A model generated the notes under the pieces. It was not told the DNA's origin. It searched no databases and saw nothing but the letters and a program-made list of their open reading frames with translations. The translations under genes were made by a program, and so were the position numbers. Shown piece by piece: positions 43,229 to 52,119 of a DNA stretch of 64,000 nucleotides (positions are counted from its first letter, which is position 1; each line of letters opens with the position of its first letter). Source of the DNA: Paenibacillus sp. VTT E-133291 (GTDB taxonomy: Bacteria > Bacillota > Bacilli > Paenibacillales > Paenibacillaceae); contig NZ_NFVA01000007.1 of NCBI RefSeq assembly GCF_002264395.1, forward strand, positions 62,001 to 126,000. Direction: 5' to 3'.

Positions 43229-43681
43229 ATGTACTCGATATTAGTTATTTTGCTTGTGCTCGTGTTGTCAGTTGCCGGATTCTTGGCCTACCAGAACAGC
43301 AAATTGGTATCTAATCAGAAAAAATTAGGAGCTTTATCACGCAATCCTTCACTAATGTATTCTATCTTTGACCAATCTTGCACTGCTAGTGTGGAAGATC
43401 CAGACGTAATTCCTTTAGTTCAATACACAGTTTTTGTGGAGTCCAGCGGGCAGGCCGTTGTGAATAAGCCTTTAGCAATCATTAATTTATGTAGAGTAAG
43501 TGCGGGTAGAGGCAATCTAGTTCTCGCTGATGTCGAACGTGGTCTGCTGGAGTACATTAAATTGACAGCCCCCTCAGATGCTTTCATTGAGCATAAAGCT
43601 TACTTACATAGGGCTGCTAACCACGCTGAAAAAGAGATGATCCTAAATTTAGAGGATGTAGTGAAATTGCAATATACATAA
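43229..43681 (+). CDS. Hypothetical membrane-anchored protein
   Basis: I do not recognise this protein, 150 residues with the ATG at 43229 (an ATG at 43202 is also in frame). One N-terminal helix (ILVILLVLVLSVAGFLAYQ) is followed by a soluble domain beginning KLVSNQKKLGALSRNPSLMYSIF. No known motif is present. The frame, codon use like its neighbours and an intact stop just before the next gene support a real gene. Ribosome site is weak (GGGACGTG). Confidence 0.65.
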   Translation: MYSILVILLVLVLSVAGFLAYQNSKLVSNQKKLGALSRNPSLMYSIFDQSCTASVEDPDVIPLVQYTVFVESSGQAVVNKPLAIINLCRVSAGRGNLVLADVERGLLEYIKLTAPSDAFIEHKAYLHRAANHAEKEMILNLEDVVKLQYT

Positions 43682-43758
43682 GACAGAATGAAGAATATTG
43701 ATTTTTTCGGCTGCAAGAAGGATAATACGAAATTGGATACAAGAAAAGAGGAAATAGA

Positions 43759-44241
43759 GTGCCACCCGTAACGGAAGTGAAATTTGAAGTGGTTGATCCA
43801 GAGAACGCTGATTTAAGAGCGCTAATTACGTTTCTGGATGAGGAACTGAAGATGCGTTATCCGCATGAGATGATCTATGTTGTTGATTTCGAGGATCCCA
43901 AAGTAAAAGGAATGACTTTCGTAGTAGCATACTTAAACGGAACACCAGTGGGCTGTGGCGGGCTTCGTCCACTGGATTATATCGGAATAGAGATTGCAAC
44001 GATGGAGTTGAAGCGCTTTTATGTAGATTCTAGTTATCGTAAAATGGGCTTAGCTACAAATATGCTGTTATTCCTTGAAGAACAAGCAATAGCGGCGGGG
44101 TTCAAGGAGATCAGCTTGGAGACAGGAATCAAGCAGCCAGAAGCGATTGCGCTTTACATTAAGCATGGCTACCAACCGATTGATTTATTTGGACCCTACA
44201 TAGGTGATCCGGATAGTCTTTGTTACGGCAAAATACTATAG
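43759..44241 (+). CDS. GNAT family N-acetyltransferase
   Basis: 160 residues. The acetyl-CoA loop is Y-RKMGLATNMLLFLEEQA, with strand 4 MELKRFYVDSSYR before it and LYIKHGYQPIDLFGPY at the end. The PHEM...VGCGGLRPL pattern fits the amino-acid/small-molecule acetyltransferase group. Acceptor unknown. GTG start behind AAGAGGA. It lies 33 bp before rpiA and may share its transcript. Confidence 0.9.
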   Translation: MPPVTEVKFEVVDPENADLRALITFLDEELKMRYPHEMIYVVDFEDPKVKGMTFVVAYLNGTPVGCGGLRPLDYIGIEIATMELKRFYVDSSYRKMGLATNMLLFLEEQAIAAGFKEISLETGIKQPEAIALYIKHGYQPIDLFGPYIGDPDSLCYGKIL

Positions 44242-44273
44242 AACTTTATAATGGATAACATGGGGGTATTAAA

Positions 44274-44960
44274 ATGAGTATCAACGTTAAACAACTAGCA
44301 GCTGAAAAAGCAGTGGAATATGTAGAAGATGGAATGAAGGTAGGTCTGGGTACGGGATCAACTGCCTACTGGGCAATCCGCAAGCTCGGTGAACGAGTCA
44401 GTGAAGGCTTGAAAATTACCGCAGTAGCTACTTCACGAGCTTCCGAAGAGCAAGCACGAGAGCTAGGGATTCCACTTGTTGCTTTTGGTGATATTGATAG
44501 TCTGGACCTAACCATTGACGGGGCGGACGAGCTAGACAGCAGTCTGCAACTAATTAAAGGCGGCGGCGGCGCTTTGCTTCGTGAGAAGATTGTAGCTAGT
44601 AATAGTACCCGAATGATTGTGATTGCCGATGAAGGTAAAGTTGTAAACACGCTGGGAAAATTTCCGTTGCCGGTGGAAATCGTTCCTTTCGCGTGGGAAT
44701 GGACTGTGGCAGAGCTTGCCAAACTGGGTTGCCAACCTGAATTGCGTCGCAGCGGAGAAGAGTTGTACAAGACGGATAATGGCAATTACATTGCAGACTG
44801 CCGATTTGAAGCGATAGAAGCTGCACCAAAGCTTGCGCTGACCATCCAAAACATCCCGGGTGTTGTAGATCATGGCCTATTTATTGGAATTGCAGCGATG
44901 GCGATCGTAGGTAAACTTGATGGAAGTATCGAAATTATTGAAGCTCAGCCTAAGAATTGA
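44274..44960 (+). CDS. rpiA: Ribose-5-phosphate isomerase A
   Basis: Interconverts ribose 5-phosphate and ribulose 5-phosphate. 228 residues, complete: GLGTGSTAYWAIRKL (phosphate loop), DLTIDGADELD (catalytic Asp), KGGGGALLREKIVA (catalytic Glu and Lys) and the C-terminal VDHGLFIG. ATG behind GGGGG. It overlaps the following VanZ gene by 4 nt. Confidence 0.97.
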   Translation: MSINVKQLAAEKAVEYVEDGMKVGLGTGSTAYWAIRKLGERVSEGLKITAVATSRASEEQARELGIPLVAFGDIDSLDLTIDGADELDSSLQLIKGGGGALLREKIVASNSTRMIVIADEGKVVNTLGKFPLPVEIVPFAWEWTVAELAKLGCQPELRRSGEELYKTDNGNYIADCRFEAIEAAPKLALTIQNIPGVVDHGLFIGIAAMAIVGKLDGSIEIIEAQPKN

Positions 44961-45436
44961 TTAACCGTAGACATAAAGAAACTTACCGTTCATGGCCGCT
45001 AAAAGGATTGACACGGGTAGTGCTAACTCTGTATAGTGCTACTGTTATCTATTGGATGTTTATCGGATTTGGACGTGAGGTACATACCGGAGGTCCTCTT
45101 CAGTATAATCTGGTTCCATTTCGCACGGTGTCACTTTATTTCAACTTGGATAACGGTTTATCACTTATCAATCGGCTAGTAAATTTGCTAGGAAATGTTG
45201 TAGTTTTTATTCCATTTGGTTTTCTTTCGCCATTAGTAAAGGTACGTCCGGTTTCTTGGCTTAGGATTTCGCTCTATGCTGTCCCTTGTATACTGCTTTT
45301 GGAGTGCTTGCAAATGCTGCTGCATGTGGGAAGCTTCGATATCGATGATTTACTTTTAAACATGCTGGGTGTGTGGACAGGCTACGGATTGTTTCGAGTG
45401 ATTAGCTGTAGAAGGAACAAAGAAGGAGAAATGTGA
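44957..45436 (+). CDS. VanZ family membrane protein
   Basis: 159 residues, four helices. VanZ-like signatures are YNLVPFRTVSLYF, NLLGNVVVFIPFGFLSPLV and DIDDLLLNMLGVWTGYGLF. Some VanZ proteins give low-level glycopeptide tolerance; most have no known role. The start TTG overlaps the rpiA stop (TTGA), indicating translational coupling; no strong ribosome site is visible. A second, internal TTG start near 45009 cannot be excluded. Confidence 0.85.
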   Translation: MINRRHKETYRSWPLKGLTRVVLTLYSATVIYWMFIGFGREVHTGGPLQYNLVPFRTVSLYFNLDNGLSLINRLVNLLGNVVVFIPFGFLSPLVKVRPVSWLRISLYAVPCILLLECLQMLLHVGSFDIDDLLLNMLGVWTGYGLFRVISCRRNKEGEM

Positions 45437-45439
45437 AGA

Positions 45440-45880
45440 ATGTTGATTGATCTTAAACCCCTCATTGGTACACCTGAGGTGAATGAGCTGCTGACTTATG
45501 CGGTCATAGATGATCCGAATGCTCTACAGCAGACTTCGTCTGAGTATAGCGAACAAGCCGCGCTAAATTTATATGGCTGGGAAGAGGAAGAATTACTGCT
45601 TGGTCTTGTAGGCTTTGAAGAAACAGAAGATGGTTCTTTGGATATTCGGCATATTGCTGTATTGCCAGAGAACAGAGGAAAAGGTTATGCACGGGGAATG
45701 ATTCTGGAGCTGCTTACTACGCGTCAGCCGCGTTATCTGGTAGCTGAAACAGAGGATGAGATTGCTGCAGATTTCTACCGTAGTCTTGGGTTCATGGTGT
45801 ACAGCCTCGGCGAAAATGCAGCAGGCATTGAAACGCTGAGATGTGTTTATGAAGTAGAAGAGATCGAGGATGAGGAATAA
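45440..45880 (+). CDS. GNAT family N-acetyltransferase
   Basis: 146 residues. The core strand DIRHIAVLPENRGKGYARGMILELL holds the acetyl-CoA signature (R-G-K-G-Y-A), followed by LVAETEDEIAADFYRSLGFMVYSLGE. The acidic C-terminus (EEIEDEE) is unusual. It starts 4 nt after the VanZ stop with AAGGAGAAATG inside it, so it is the last gene of an rpiA operon. Acceptor unknown. Confidence 0.9.
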   Translation: MLIDLKPLIGTPEVNELLTYAVIDDPNALQQTSSEYSEQAALNLYGWEEEELLLGLVGFEETEDGSLDIRHIAVLPENRGKGYARGMILELLTTRQPRYLVAETEDEIAADFYRSLGFMVYSLGENAAGIETLRCVYEVEEIEDEE

Positions 45881-45905
45881 ACAGTTGTTAGAAGACATAC
45901 AATGG

Positions 45906-45937
45906 CAGGTCGAGATGAACTCTCGGCCTGTTTTTTT
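45906..45937 (+). terminator. Terminator of the rpiA operon
   Basis: CAGG-t-CGAGA pairs with TCTCG-g-CCTG, followed by seven T. Confidence 0.92.
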
Positions 45938-45975
45938 GTGGGATACATTTTAAATTATTCCTTAGAATTGTAAAG

Positions 45976-46004
45976 TTGACTTTTGAAATAAATAGGATTA
46001 TAGT
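45976..46004 (+). promoter_or_regulatory. Strong sigma-A promoter of the MarR-MMPL operon
   Basis: TTGACT (45976-45981), a 17-nt spacer and TATAGT (45999-46004). Confidence 0.8.
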
Positions 46005-46014
46005 TTGACAATGA

Positions 46015-46029
46015 AACTGTTCTACAGTT
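46015..46029. promoter_or_regulatory. Probable MarR operator
   Basis: AACTGT-TCT-ACAGTT is a perfect inverted repeat placed just after the predicted transcript start; outer AGTT/AACT arms lie at 46002 and 46031. It is likely the autorepression site of the MarR protein encoded 26 bp downstream. Confidence 0.7.
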
Positions 46030-46054
46030 GAACTATATTTGGAGGTAGGAAGCT

Positions 46055-46510
46055 TTGGAAGATGAAGTTCAGCATTGGATTAACCGTTATATGGATGCTT
46101 ATATGATGGTGACTCGACAAGTAGCCGCAAGAATTAAAGATAGCATTGCTGCAGATACAACGAATGATCAGTATCAAATTCTGCGTCTGATTAATGCTCA
46201 GGAACAATGTACGTCTACATATCTGGCAGAAACTTTTTGCGTGGGTAAAAGCTCCATTACAGCAATAATCAACAGACTGGTGCAAGCGGGCATTATCGAG
46301 CGAACCCGTGATGAGAATGATCGTCGTCAGGTGTATTTATCGATGTCAGAGCATGGTAAAAAAGTATTTGAAGCAGCTGAGTCGCAAGTACATGAAGTAG
46401 TGGCCCCGTATTTGTTTCATTTTGAAAAGAAGGATATTGAGACGTTCATCATGATGTTTGAGAAACTGGCAAGTCTAATTCAGAATGATAATGGAGGGAA
46501 GAGCCAATGA
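46055..46510 (+). CDS. MarR family transcriptional regulator
   Basis: 151 residues, winged helix-turn-helix dimer. TTNDQYQILRLINAQEQCTSTYLAETF leads into the recognition helix VGKSSITAIINRLVQAG, then the wing IERTRDENDRRQVYLSMSEHG. It probably represses its own operon, including the efflux pump, until a ligand binds. The TTG start has TGGAGG upstream. The stop overlaps the next start (ATGA). Confidence 0.94.
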   Translation: MEDEVQHWINRYMDAYMMVTRQVAARIKDSIAADTTNDQYQILRLINAQEQCTSTYLAETFCVGKSSITAIINRLVQAGIIERTRDENDRRQVYLSMSEHGKKVFEAAESQVHEVVAPYLFHFEKKDIETFIMMFEKLASLIQNDNGGKSQ

Positions 46511-49500
46511 AGACGATTCTAAAAGCAAGATGGGCGGTTATCGCAATCTGGCTCGCTGTAGCGGTGGTGCTAGTGATGACGGCCCCGTCTTTCTCTGATC
46601 TTGTCCGTGAGAAGGGGCAGGTTACCGTTCCAGAGGGATACCCTTCATCTAGAGCAGCAGAAATCATGAAGGAAGCGTCAAGCGACAAGGGAGGCGAATC
46701 GCTCCATCAAGTAGCCCTTGTGTTCAATAACCCGAAGGGAATCGGAGTGGAAGAAACAGAAAGTATTCAACAAGGCGTTGAGAAGCTGGCTGCGAATAAG
46801 GAATCTCTGCAGTTAGATTCCATCACCGATCCTTTTTCACAAAGTGAGCTTAAAGATACACTGATTGCCAAAGATGGCAAGACCATTATGGTGGCGTTGT
46901 CCGTAAAAGGTGAAGGAGAGGCTGTTACTGCGCTGCCAGATAAAGTGGATGAGATGCTCTCAGGTGTTAAAGCAGATCATTATTTGACGAGTGAAGGTCT
47001 GATTACAGAGGATATGATTGCTAGCTCAGAAGCAGGGCTAAAGAAGTCGGAGTATATTACAGTTGTCTTTATCCTACTTATTCTATTCGTCGTGTTTCGT
47101 TCGTTCGTAGCGCCTTTTGTACCGCTGCTGACAGTGGGTATCAGCTATATTGTATCCCAATCTGTCGTGGCTTTTTTGGTGGACCGTTATGATTTTCCTT
47201 TATCTACCTTTACTCAAATCTTTATGGTTGCAGTCATGTTCGGAATTGGTACGGATTACTGTATTTTGCTGATCAGTCGCTTTAAAGAAGAATTGATGAC
47301 CGCAGAAGATACTAAAAGTGCAATCATTGCAACTTATCGAAAAGCTGGAGGAACGGTGTTCTATTCGGGCTTAGCAGTGTTTGTAGGTTTTGTAGCGATT
47401 GGGTTATCGAAATTTATTCTTTATCGTTCAGCAGTAGCTGTTGCAGTTGGTATTGCAGTTATGCTATTGGCACTTGTGACGATTGTTCCATTCTTTATGG
47501 CTGTTCTAGGCAAAAAGCTATTCTGGCCCTCCCGTGGCAAGTTGGAGCATAGTGAGAGCCGTATTTGGGGATGGGCAGGTTCTTTTTCTTTAAAAAGACC
47601 GTGGGCCGCTCTTCTAATTGTTGCAGTAATCGTAGCCCCTTTCTTAGTTACCTATAGCGGTAAGCTGTCCTTTAACAGCCTGGAGGAAATTGGTTCAGAA
47701 TATGCTTCGGTAAAAGGTTTTAATATTATTTCAGAGAGCTTCGGACCAGGTGAATCGATGCCTGGCAAGATCGTAATCAAGAATGATGATCGTATGGACA
47801 ATTCAGAATATCTGGGACTTGCGGAGAAAATTAGCCGCGAGCTGGAAAAAGTGGATAGTGTAAAATCTGTTCGGAGTATGTCCCGTCCAACAGGTGAGCT
47901 GATTAGTGATTTCTTGATTCCGAATCAGGTGGGTACTCTTTCTGCTGGACTGGACCAGAGTAATGAAGGACTGACCAAGATTCAAACCGGCTTGTCTGAA
48001 GCCAGTAAACAGCTTAGCGATAATGCTCCGAAACTTACAGAGGCTGTTGCAGGAAGTGCTAAGCTGACAGAGGGCACAGCTGATCTCAAAGATGGAATCG
48101 TTGCTTTAGGTGCTGGGCTCACCCAGATTGAGAGCGGGATTAAGAGTGGCTCAGCGGGTGCGGGAGAGATCAAAGCCGGTCTTCAGCAGGCAGCAACAAG
48201 TGCTAAACAATTAGCAGATGCAAATGCGAAGTTACTTGAGGGCTATAAAAAAATCGGTGGTGGCTTAACCCAGCTGGGTGAAGGACTCGGGCAGCTTCCG
48301 AAGCAGCTGCAAGGGGTAGCAGAGGCATTAAAAGGACTGGACGGTTCCTTTGCTGGCCTTGAGAGCAGTTATCCGGAAATGGTTCAGGATGTAAATTATT
48401 TGACGATCAAAGGTACAGTAGCACAAAGTGGTACGGGTGCAGCACAGCTAGCAGCCGGCCTTGGTCAGGTTTCAGAACAGCTTAAAGGTGCAGCTACTGG
48501 TTTAAATGAGGCGAATGCCGGTTATGCCAAAGCTGCAGCTGGGCAAACCGCGCTCGCACAAGGCTTAGCTAAGCTTGTAGCTGGAATCGGTCAGCTGCAA
48601 GCTGGACTCGATCAGGCGGCAGCAGGTCAAGGGCAGATCGTAGATAAGATTCCATCTATCACAAGTGGTCTTGACCAATTGCAAGGCGGACAGAAGCAGC
48701 TTGCAGATGGTTTTGGTGAATTGACAGGTCAGATTGGAGCCTTAACCACTGGACTAAGCGATAGTGCTGATGGATTGAAGCAAATTACAAGCGGTCTGGG
48801 CTCGGCACAAGAATACTTGAATCAGATTCAAGCGGCTAAGGATGAAGAACTGAGCGGATTCTTCGTACCAGCTGAGGCACTTAAAGCTGAAGGTATAAAG
48901 CAGGTATTTGATACGTACTTGTCTGATGACCGTAAGGTGATGACGTTGGACGTGGTATTCACAGAGAATCCATACAGCTCAGAGGCTATAGATAGTGTGG
49001 GTGATATTCAAAAAGCAGTAGATCGCGCAGTTAAAGGTACGAAGCTTGAAAATGCTGAAACAGCTATTAGCGGGGTTACAAGCAGTCAAAGCGATTTGCG
49101 GAACATTTCCAATGAAGACTATACGCGTACAGTAATCTTGATGCTGAGCGGTATTTTCATCATATTAGTGTTGCTGCTTCGTTCAATCGTAATGCCGATT
49201 TACCTTATCATTTCACTTTTGATCACTTACTTTTCAGCGTTGGGCGTTACAGAGGCTATTTTCGTTAATCTTCTGCACTATGAAGGGATTACCTGGACGA
49301 CACCATTCTTTAGTTTTGTTATGCTGATTGCACTAGGTGTGGATTATAGCATTTTCTTAATGGCCCGGTTTAACGAAAATAAAACATGGGAGGTAAAAGA
49401 AGCGATTCTACACGCTATGCGCAATATGGGTACAGTAATCCTTTCAGCTGTAGTTATTCTGGGTGGTACCTTCGCTTCGATGTATCCTTCTGGAGTATTG

Positions 49501-49668
49501 TCGATGATGCAGATTGCTACAGTGGTGCTCGTAGGATTGGCCTTGTATGCTTTAATCTTCCTGCCGTTCTTTGTCCCTGTAATGGTACGGATCTTCGGCC
49601 GAGGAAATTGGTGGCCATTTTCGGTTAAACAGAGTGGAGAAGCTAACAAGCAGGATTTAAATATGTAA
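46507..49668 (+). CDS. MMPL/RND-type transporter with long repeat-rich extracellular domain
   Basis: 1053 residues. Helix 1 near 10-28, a first MMPL membrane bundle at about 180-390 (GIGTDYCILLISRFKEEL, proton-relay Asp/Tyr motif) and a second at about 870-1035 (LGVDYSIFLMARFNENK). Between them, about 470-770, runs an Ala/Gly/Leu-rich heptad-like repeat (SAGLDQSNEGLTKIQTGL..., LVAGIGQLQAGLDQAAAG) that resembles YhgE/Pip and predicts a long coiled coil outside the cell. It probably exports a lipid or lipophilic drug under control of the MarR protein. The 4-nt overlap indicates translational coupling. Confidence 0.93.
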   Translation: MKTILKARWAVIAIWLAVAVVLVMTAPSFSDLVREKGQVTVPEGYPSSRAAEIMKEASSDKGGESLHQVALVFNNPKGIGVEETESIQQGVEKLAANKESLQLDSITDPFSQSELKDTLIAKDGKTIMVALSVKGEGEAVTALPDKVDEMLSGVKADHYLTSEGLITEDMIASSEAGLKKSEYITVVFILLILFVVFRSFVAPFVPLLTVGISYIVSQSVVAFLVDRYDFPLSTFTQIFMVAVMFGIGTDYCILLISRFKEELMTAEDTKSAIIATYRKAGGTVFYSGLAVFVGFVAIGLSKFILYRSAVAVAVGIAVMLLALVTIVPFFMAVLGKKLFWPSRGKLEHSESRIWGWAGSFSLKRPWAALLIVAVIVAPFLVTYSGKLSFNSLEEIGSEYASVKGFNIISESFGPGESMPGKIVIKNDDRMDNSEYLGLAEKISRELEKVDSVKSVRSMSRPTGELISDFLIPNQVGTLSAGLDQSNEGLTKIQTGLSEASKQLSDNAPKLTEAVAGSAKLTEGTADLKDGIVALGAGLTQIESGIKSGSAGAGEIKAGLQQAATSAKQLADANAKLLEGYKKIGGGLTQLGEGLGQLPKQLQGVAEALKGLDGSFAGLESSYPEMVQDVNYLTIKGTVAQSGTGAAQLAAGLGQVSEQLKGAATGLNEANAGYAKAAAGQTALAQGLAKLVAGIGQLQAGLDQAAAGQGQIVDKIPSITSGLDQLQGGQKQLADGFGELTGQIGALTTGLSDSADGLKQITSGLGSAQEYLNQIQAAKDEELSGFFVPAEALKAEGIKQVFDTYLSDDRKVMTLDVVFTENPYSSEAIDSVGDIQKAVDRAVKGTKLENAETAISGVTSSQSDLRNISNEDYTRTVILMLSGIFIILVLLLRSIVMPIYLIISLLITYFSALGVTEAIFVNLLHYEGITWTTPFFSFVMLIALGVDYSIFLMARFNENKTWEVKEAILHAMRNMGTVILSAVVILGGTFASMYPSGVLSMMQIATVVLVGLALYALIFLPFFVPVMVRIFGRGNWWPFSVKQSGEANKQDLNM

Positions 49669-49713
49669 ATGGGACTATACCCCATTTATGAATCAGAAGT
49701 CATAACAAGTTGT

Positions 49714-49768
49714 TTTTTTGCAGCCAGCCACCGATATATTTATCGGTGGCTGGCTGTTTATTTGAGTA
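49714..49768 (+). terminator. Terminator of the MarR-MMPL operon
   Basis: CAGCCAGCCACCGAT pairs perfectly with ATCGGTGGCTGGCTG, followed by TTTATTTG. Between it and the next promoter (about 100 bp) I see nothing coding. Confidence 0.95.
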
Positions 49769-49867
49769 GAATGAATCGTTTCGATGGGGCATTATTAGCA
49801 GGGAGAACTACTAATCCGTTCAATTGTCATGGGTCTTTTATCCATTGTCGTTTGGTTCTTTAGGTTA

Positions 49868-49896
49868 TTGTTATTATGTTTTCTGAAAATTATAAT
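49868..49896 (+). promoter_or_regulatory. Promoter of the polysaccharide monooxygenase gene
   Basis: TTGTTA, a 17-nt spacer and TATAAT. Confidence 0.6.
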
Positions 49897-49951
49897 AACA
49901 TTGGATTCGTTTTCAATGTCTTCAAATTACAACTAGAAAGCGAGATGATGA

Positions 49952-51355
49952 ATGATGAAAGTAAACATGAAGAACAGCAGTATCGCAAAGAAGGTCGCTC
50001 CATTTGTTATCACAGCGGGGGTTATTGCCGGAGTAGGACTTATCGATACCGATAAAGCGTTAGGACACGGTTATGTATCCGAACCAGCAAGTCGTGCGAA
50101 GCTTGGTGCAGCGAATAATGTGGGTTCTGTTCAATATGAGCCACAGAGTCTAGAGGCACCAAAGGGCTTCCCACTGGCGGGTCCTGCAGACGGGAAGATT
50201 GCATCTGCGGGTGGCATGTTCGGAGGAATTCTGGATCAGCAATCCAGTGATCGCTGGATTAAGCACGATATGGTTGGCGGAGTAAATGACATCACGTGGT
50301 ATCTTACAGCACAACATAGAACAACAAAATGGCATTACTACATTACGAAAAAAGGTTGGAATCCTAATGCGCCAATTAAACGTTCCGATTTAGAGCTTAT
50401 TGGAACTTTTGAGAATGGCGGTAAACAGCCAGAGCGTTCTGTGACACATAAAGTAAATGTCCCAACTGACCGCAGTGGATACCATGTTATTTTGGCGGTA
50501 TGGGATATTGATGATACGGCGAATGCCTTCTACCAAGTCATTGATGTGAATCTAAAGAACGGTGAATCAGGACCTGGGGTTCAACCAGACACGGAGAAGC
50601 CGTCAACGGTAACAGGGTTACACACGATGAATGTAGAATCGGGCAGTGTAGAGCTTATGTGGAATGCTGCAACAGATAACTTAGGCGTAGATCATTACAT
50701 GATTTATCGCGGGGATAGCGTCGGTATAGCGAAACGAATCGGAACATCCTCAACAACGAGCTTTAAAGACATTACTGTAGAACCAGGTAAAATTTATACA
50801 TATTATATTGTTGCGGTGGATCGTGCAGGGAACACGTCAGGCGGAGGTAATATTATTGTTGTTAGCACACCAAACCCGGAAGTGGTTATACCTCCAGTGG
50901 AAACACCAGATACTGTGAAGCCTTCGATGGTTGAGGGGCTGCATACCATGTCAGTGAAGCACAATAGTGTTAATTTAATGTGGAATGCCGCCCAAGATAA
51001 TGTAGGTGTTGATCATTATGTTGTGTATCGAGATGGTATTGAATTGACCCAAACTAAGGGAACTTCCTTTACGGATTTAACGGTGCAAGCTTCCACTACA
51101 TACAATTATCATGTGAGAGCTGTAGACGCTGCTGGTAATATTTCAGACAAGAGCTCTTTGTATACAGTCACAACCCTTGTGAAACCCGTATTACCAGATG
51201 TAGCAGCTTGGAATGCCACCGGGTTGTACATTGTAGGAACAAAAGTTGAATACAAGGGTAACGTTTATGAAGCTCGAGTGACATTTAGAAGTTTCGGTGA
51301 TACCAACTGGAATCCGGAGTCGGCATTATCGCTTTGGAAATTAGTGACGAACTAA
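49952..51355 (+). CDS. Secreted lytic polysaccharide monooxygenase (AA10) with two FN3 and a CBM5/12
   Basis: Copper enzyme that oxidatively cleaves chitin (or cellulose) outside the cell. 467 residues. The signal peptide ends ...DKALG, and the mature protein would start with His39 (HGYVSEPASRAKL), the first copper ligand. The second is His122 in WYLTAQHRTTKWHYYITKKGW, and the axial Phe lies in DDTANAFYQVIDVNL. Two fibronectin III domains (about 212-310 and 317-410) precede a chitin-binding CBM5/12 module (about 415-467: AAWNATGLYIVGTKVEYKGNVYEA). The two FN3 units are very similar, suggesting duplication. The CBM favours chitin as substrate. Confidence 0.95.
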   Translation: MMKVNMKNSSIAKKVAPFVITAGVIAGVGLIDTDKALGHGYVSEPASRAKLGAANNVGSVQYEPQSLEAPKGFPLAGPADGKIASAGGMFGGILDQQSSDRWIKHDMVGGVNDITWYLTAQHRTTKWHYYITKKGWNPNAPIKRSDLELIGTFENGGKQPERSVTHKVNVPTDRSGYHVILAVWDIDDTANAFYQVIDVNLKNGESGPGVQPDTEKPSTVTGLHTMNVESGSVELMWNAATDNLGVDHYMIYRGDSVGIAKRIGTSSTTSFKDITVEPGKIYTYYIVAVDRAGNTSGGGNIIVVSTPNPEVVIPPVETPDTVKPSMVEGLHTMSVKHNSVNLMWNAAQDNVGVDHYVVYRDGIELTQTKGTSFTDLTVQASTTYNYHVRAVDAAGNISDKSSLYTVTTLVKPVLPDVAAWNATGLYIVGTKVEYKGNVYEARVTFRSFGDTNWNPESALSLWKLVTN

Positions 51356-51382
51356 TAACATCGTTTTCCCTAATTTATTATA

Positions 51383-51427
51383 AAAAATGGAGATCATTTC
51401 TGATAATCAGAAGTGATCTCCATTTTT
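51383..51427. terminator. Bidirectional terminator
   Basis: AAAAATGGAGATCA-TTTCTGA pairs with TCAGAAG-TGATCTCCATTTTT between convergent genes. Confidence 0.92.
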
Positions 51428-51447
51428 GGGTTAAGGAATGGTCAAGT

Positions 51448-52119
51448 TTATTTCATCTTGGCGAAAAAGCTGCGCAACGCCCAACCGCGCTCCTGCCGTT
51501 TTTTATATTTAGGGAGTGAACGATAAACAGCGGTGGATTCTTCGAAAGCTCGTTTTGCATCCTCTGATCTGCCAAGCGCTTTATACATCGAGCCAGCTAG
51601 ATAATACGCCTCAGAAGAAGAAGACTGGATTTCTTGATACTGAGTAACGTAATGTAATGCTTTATCATGATTCGTATGGCGGAAGGTTTCCGCTAACCAA
51701 AGATACGGCTGTCCATATTGAGCCTTACGGTTGATCTCCAGACCGCGAAGCGTCTGTGCCTCGCCTTCCTCCAAAGCACCAAGTTTTAGATTCACATGTC
51801 CAAGTTCTACCCAATATTCGGCAGATTGTTCATAACGATCCTCGATTTGAAGTAGGAGATCCTTCGCTTCCCTGTATTTTTTACGTTCTGCCAAACTCCG
51901 CGCTAAATCAAATTTGGATGAAACATCATTTGGATTTAAAGAAATGGTTGTACGTAGCTTGGAAATTTGACGCATTCTTTTGAAGGGCTTTGTAATGCTG
52001 GGGAAGATACCCACATATCGCCGATCCAAGAAATACAAGATAAGAAGCAGGATAATAATAGCCAGAAAAGGGTTGCCCACTAATCTGAAGAGCAGTAAAA
52101 CACCTATAAATTTAAGCAT
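51448..52119 (-). CDS. TPR-repeat membrane protein
   Basis: 223 residues. One or two N-terminal helices (about 4-30, FLAIIILLLILYFLDRR) anchor it; then TPR motifs from about 65 to 190 (SSKFDLARSLAERKKYREAKDLLLQIEDRY, AEYWVELGHVNLKLGALEEGEA, AYYLAGSMYKALGRSEDAKRAFEES). TPRs bind partner proteins; the partner is unknown. The C-tail is strongly basic. ATG with GGAGGGAAG upstream. Confidence 0.88.
   Translation of the reverse strand: MLKFIGVLLLFRLVGNPFLAIIILLLILYFLDRRYVGIFPSITKPFKRMRQISKLRTTISLNPNDVSSKFDLARSLAERKKYREAKDLLLQIEDRYEQSAEYWVELGHVNLKLGALEEGEAQTLRGLEINRKAQYGQPYLWLAETFRHTNHDKALHYVTQYQEIQSSSSEAYYLAGSMYKALGRSEDAKRAFEESTAVYRSLPKYKKRQERGWALRSFFAKMK

Noticed and set aside
46022..46285. Leftward frame opposite the MarR gene
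   Set aside because: Fully antisense to a conserved helix-turn-helix gene and its operator; His/Ser/Ile-rich shadow without a start signal.
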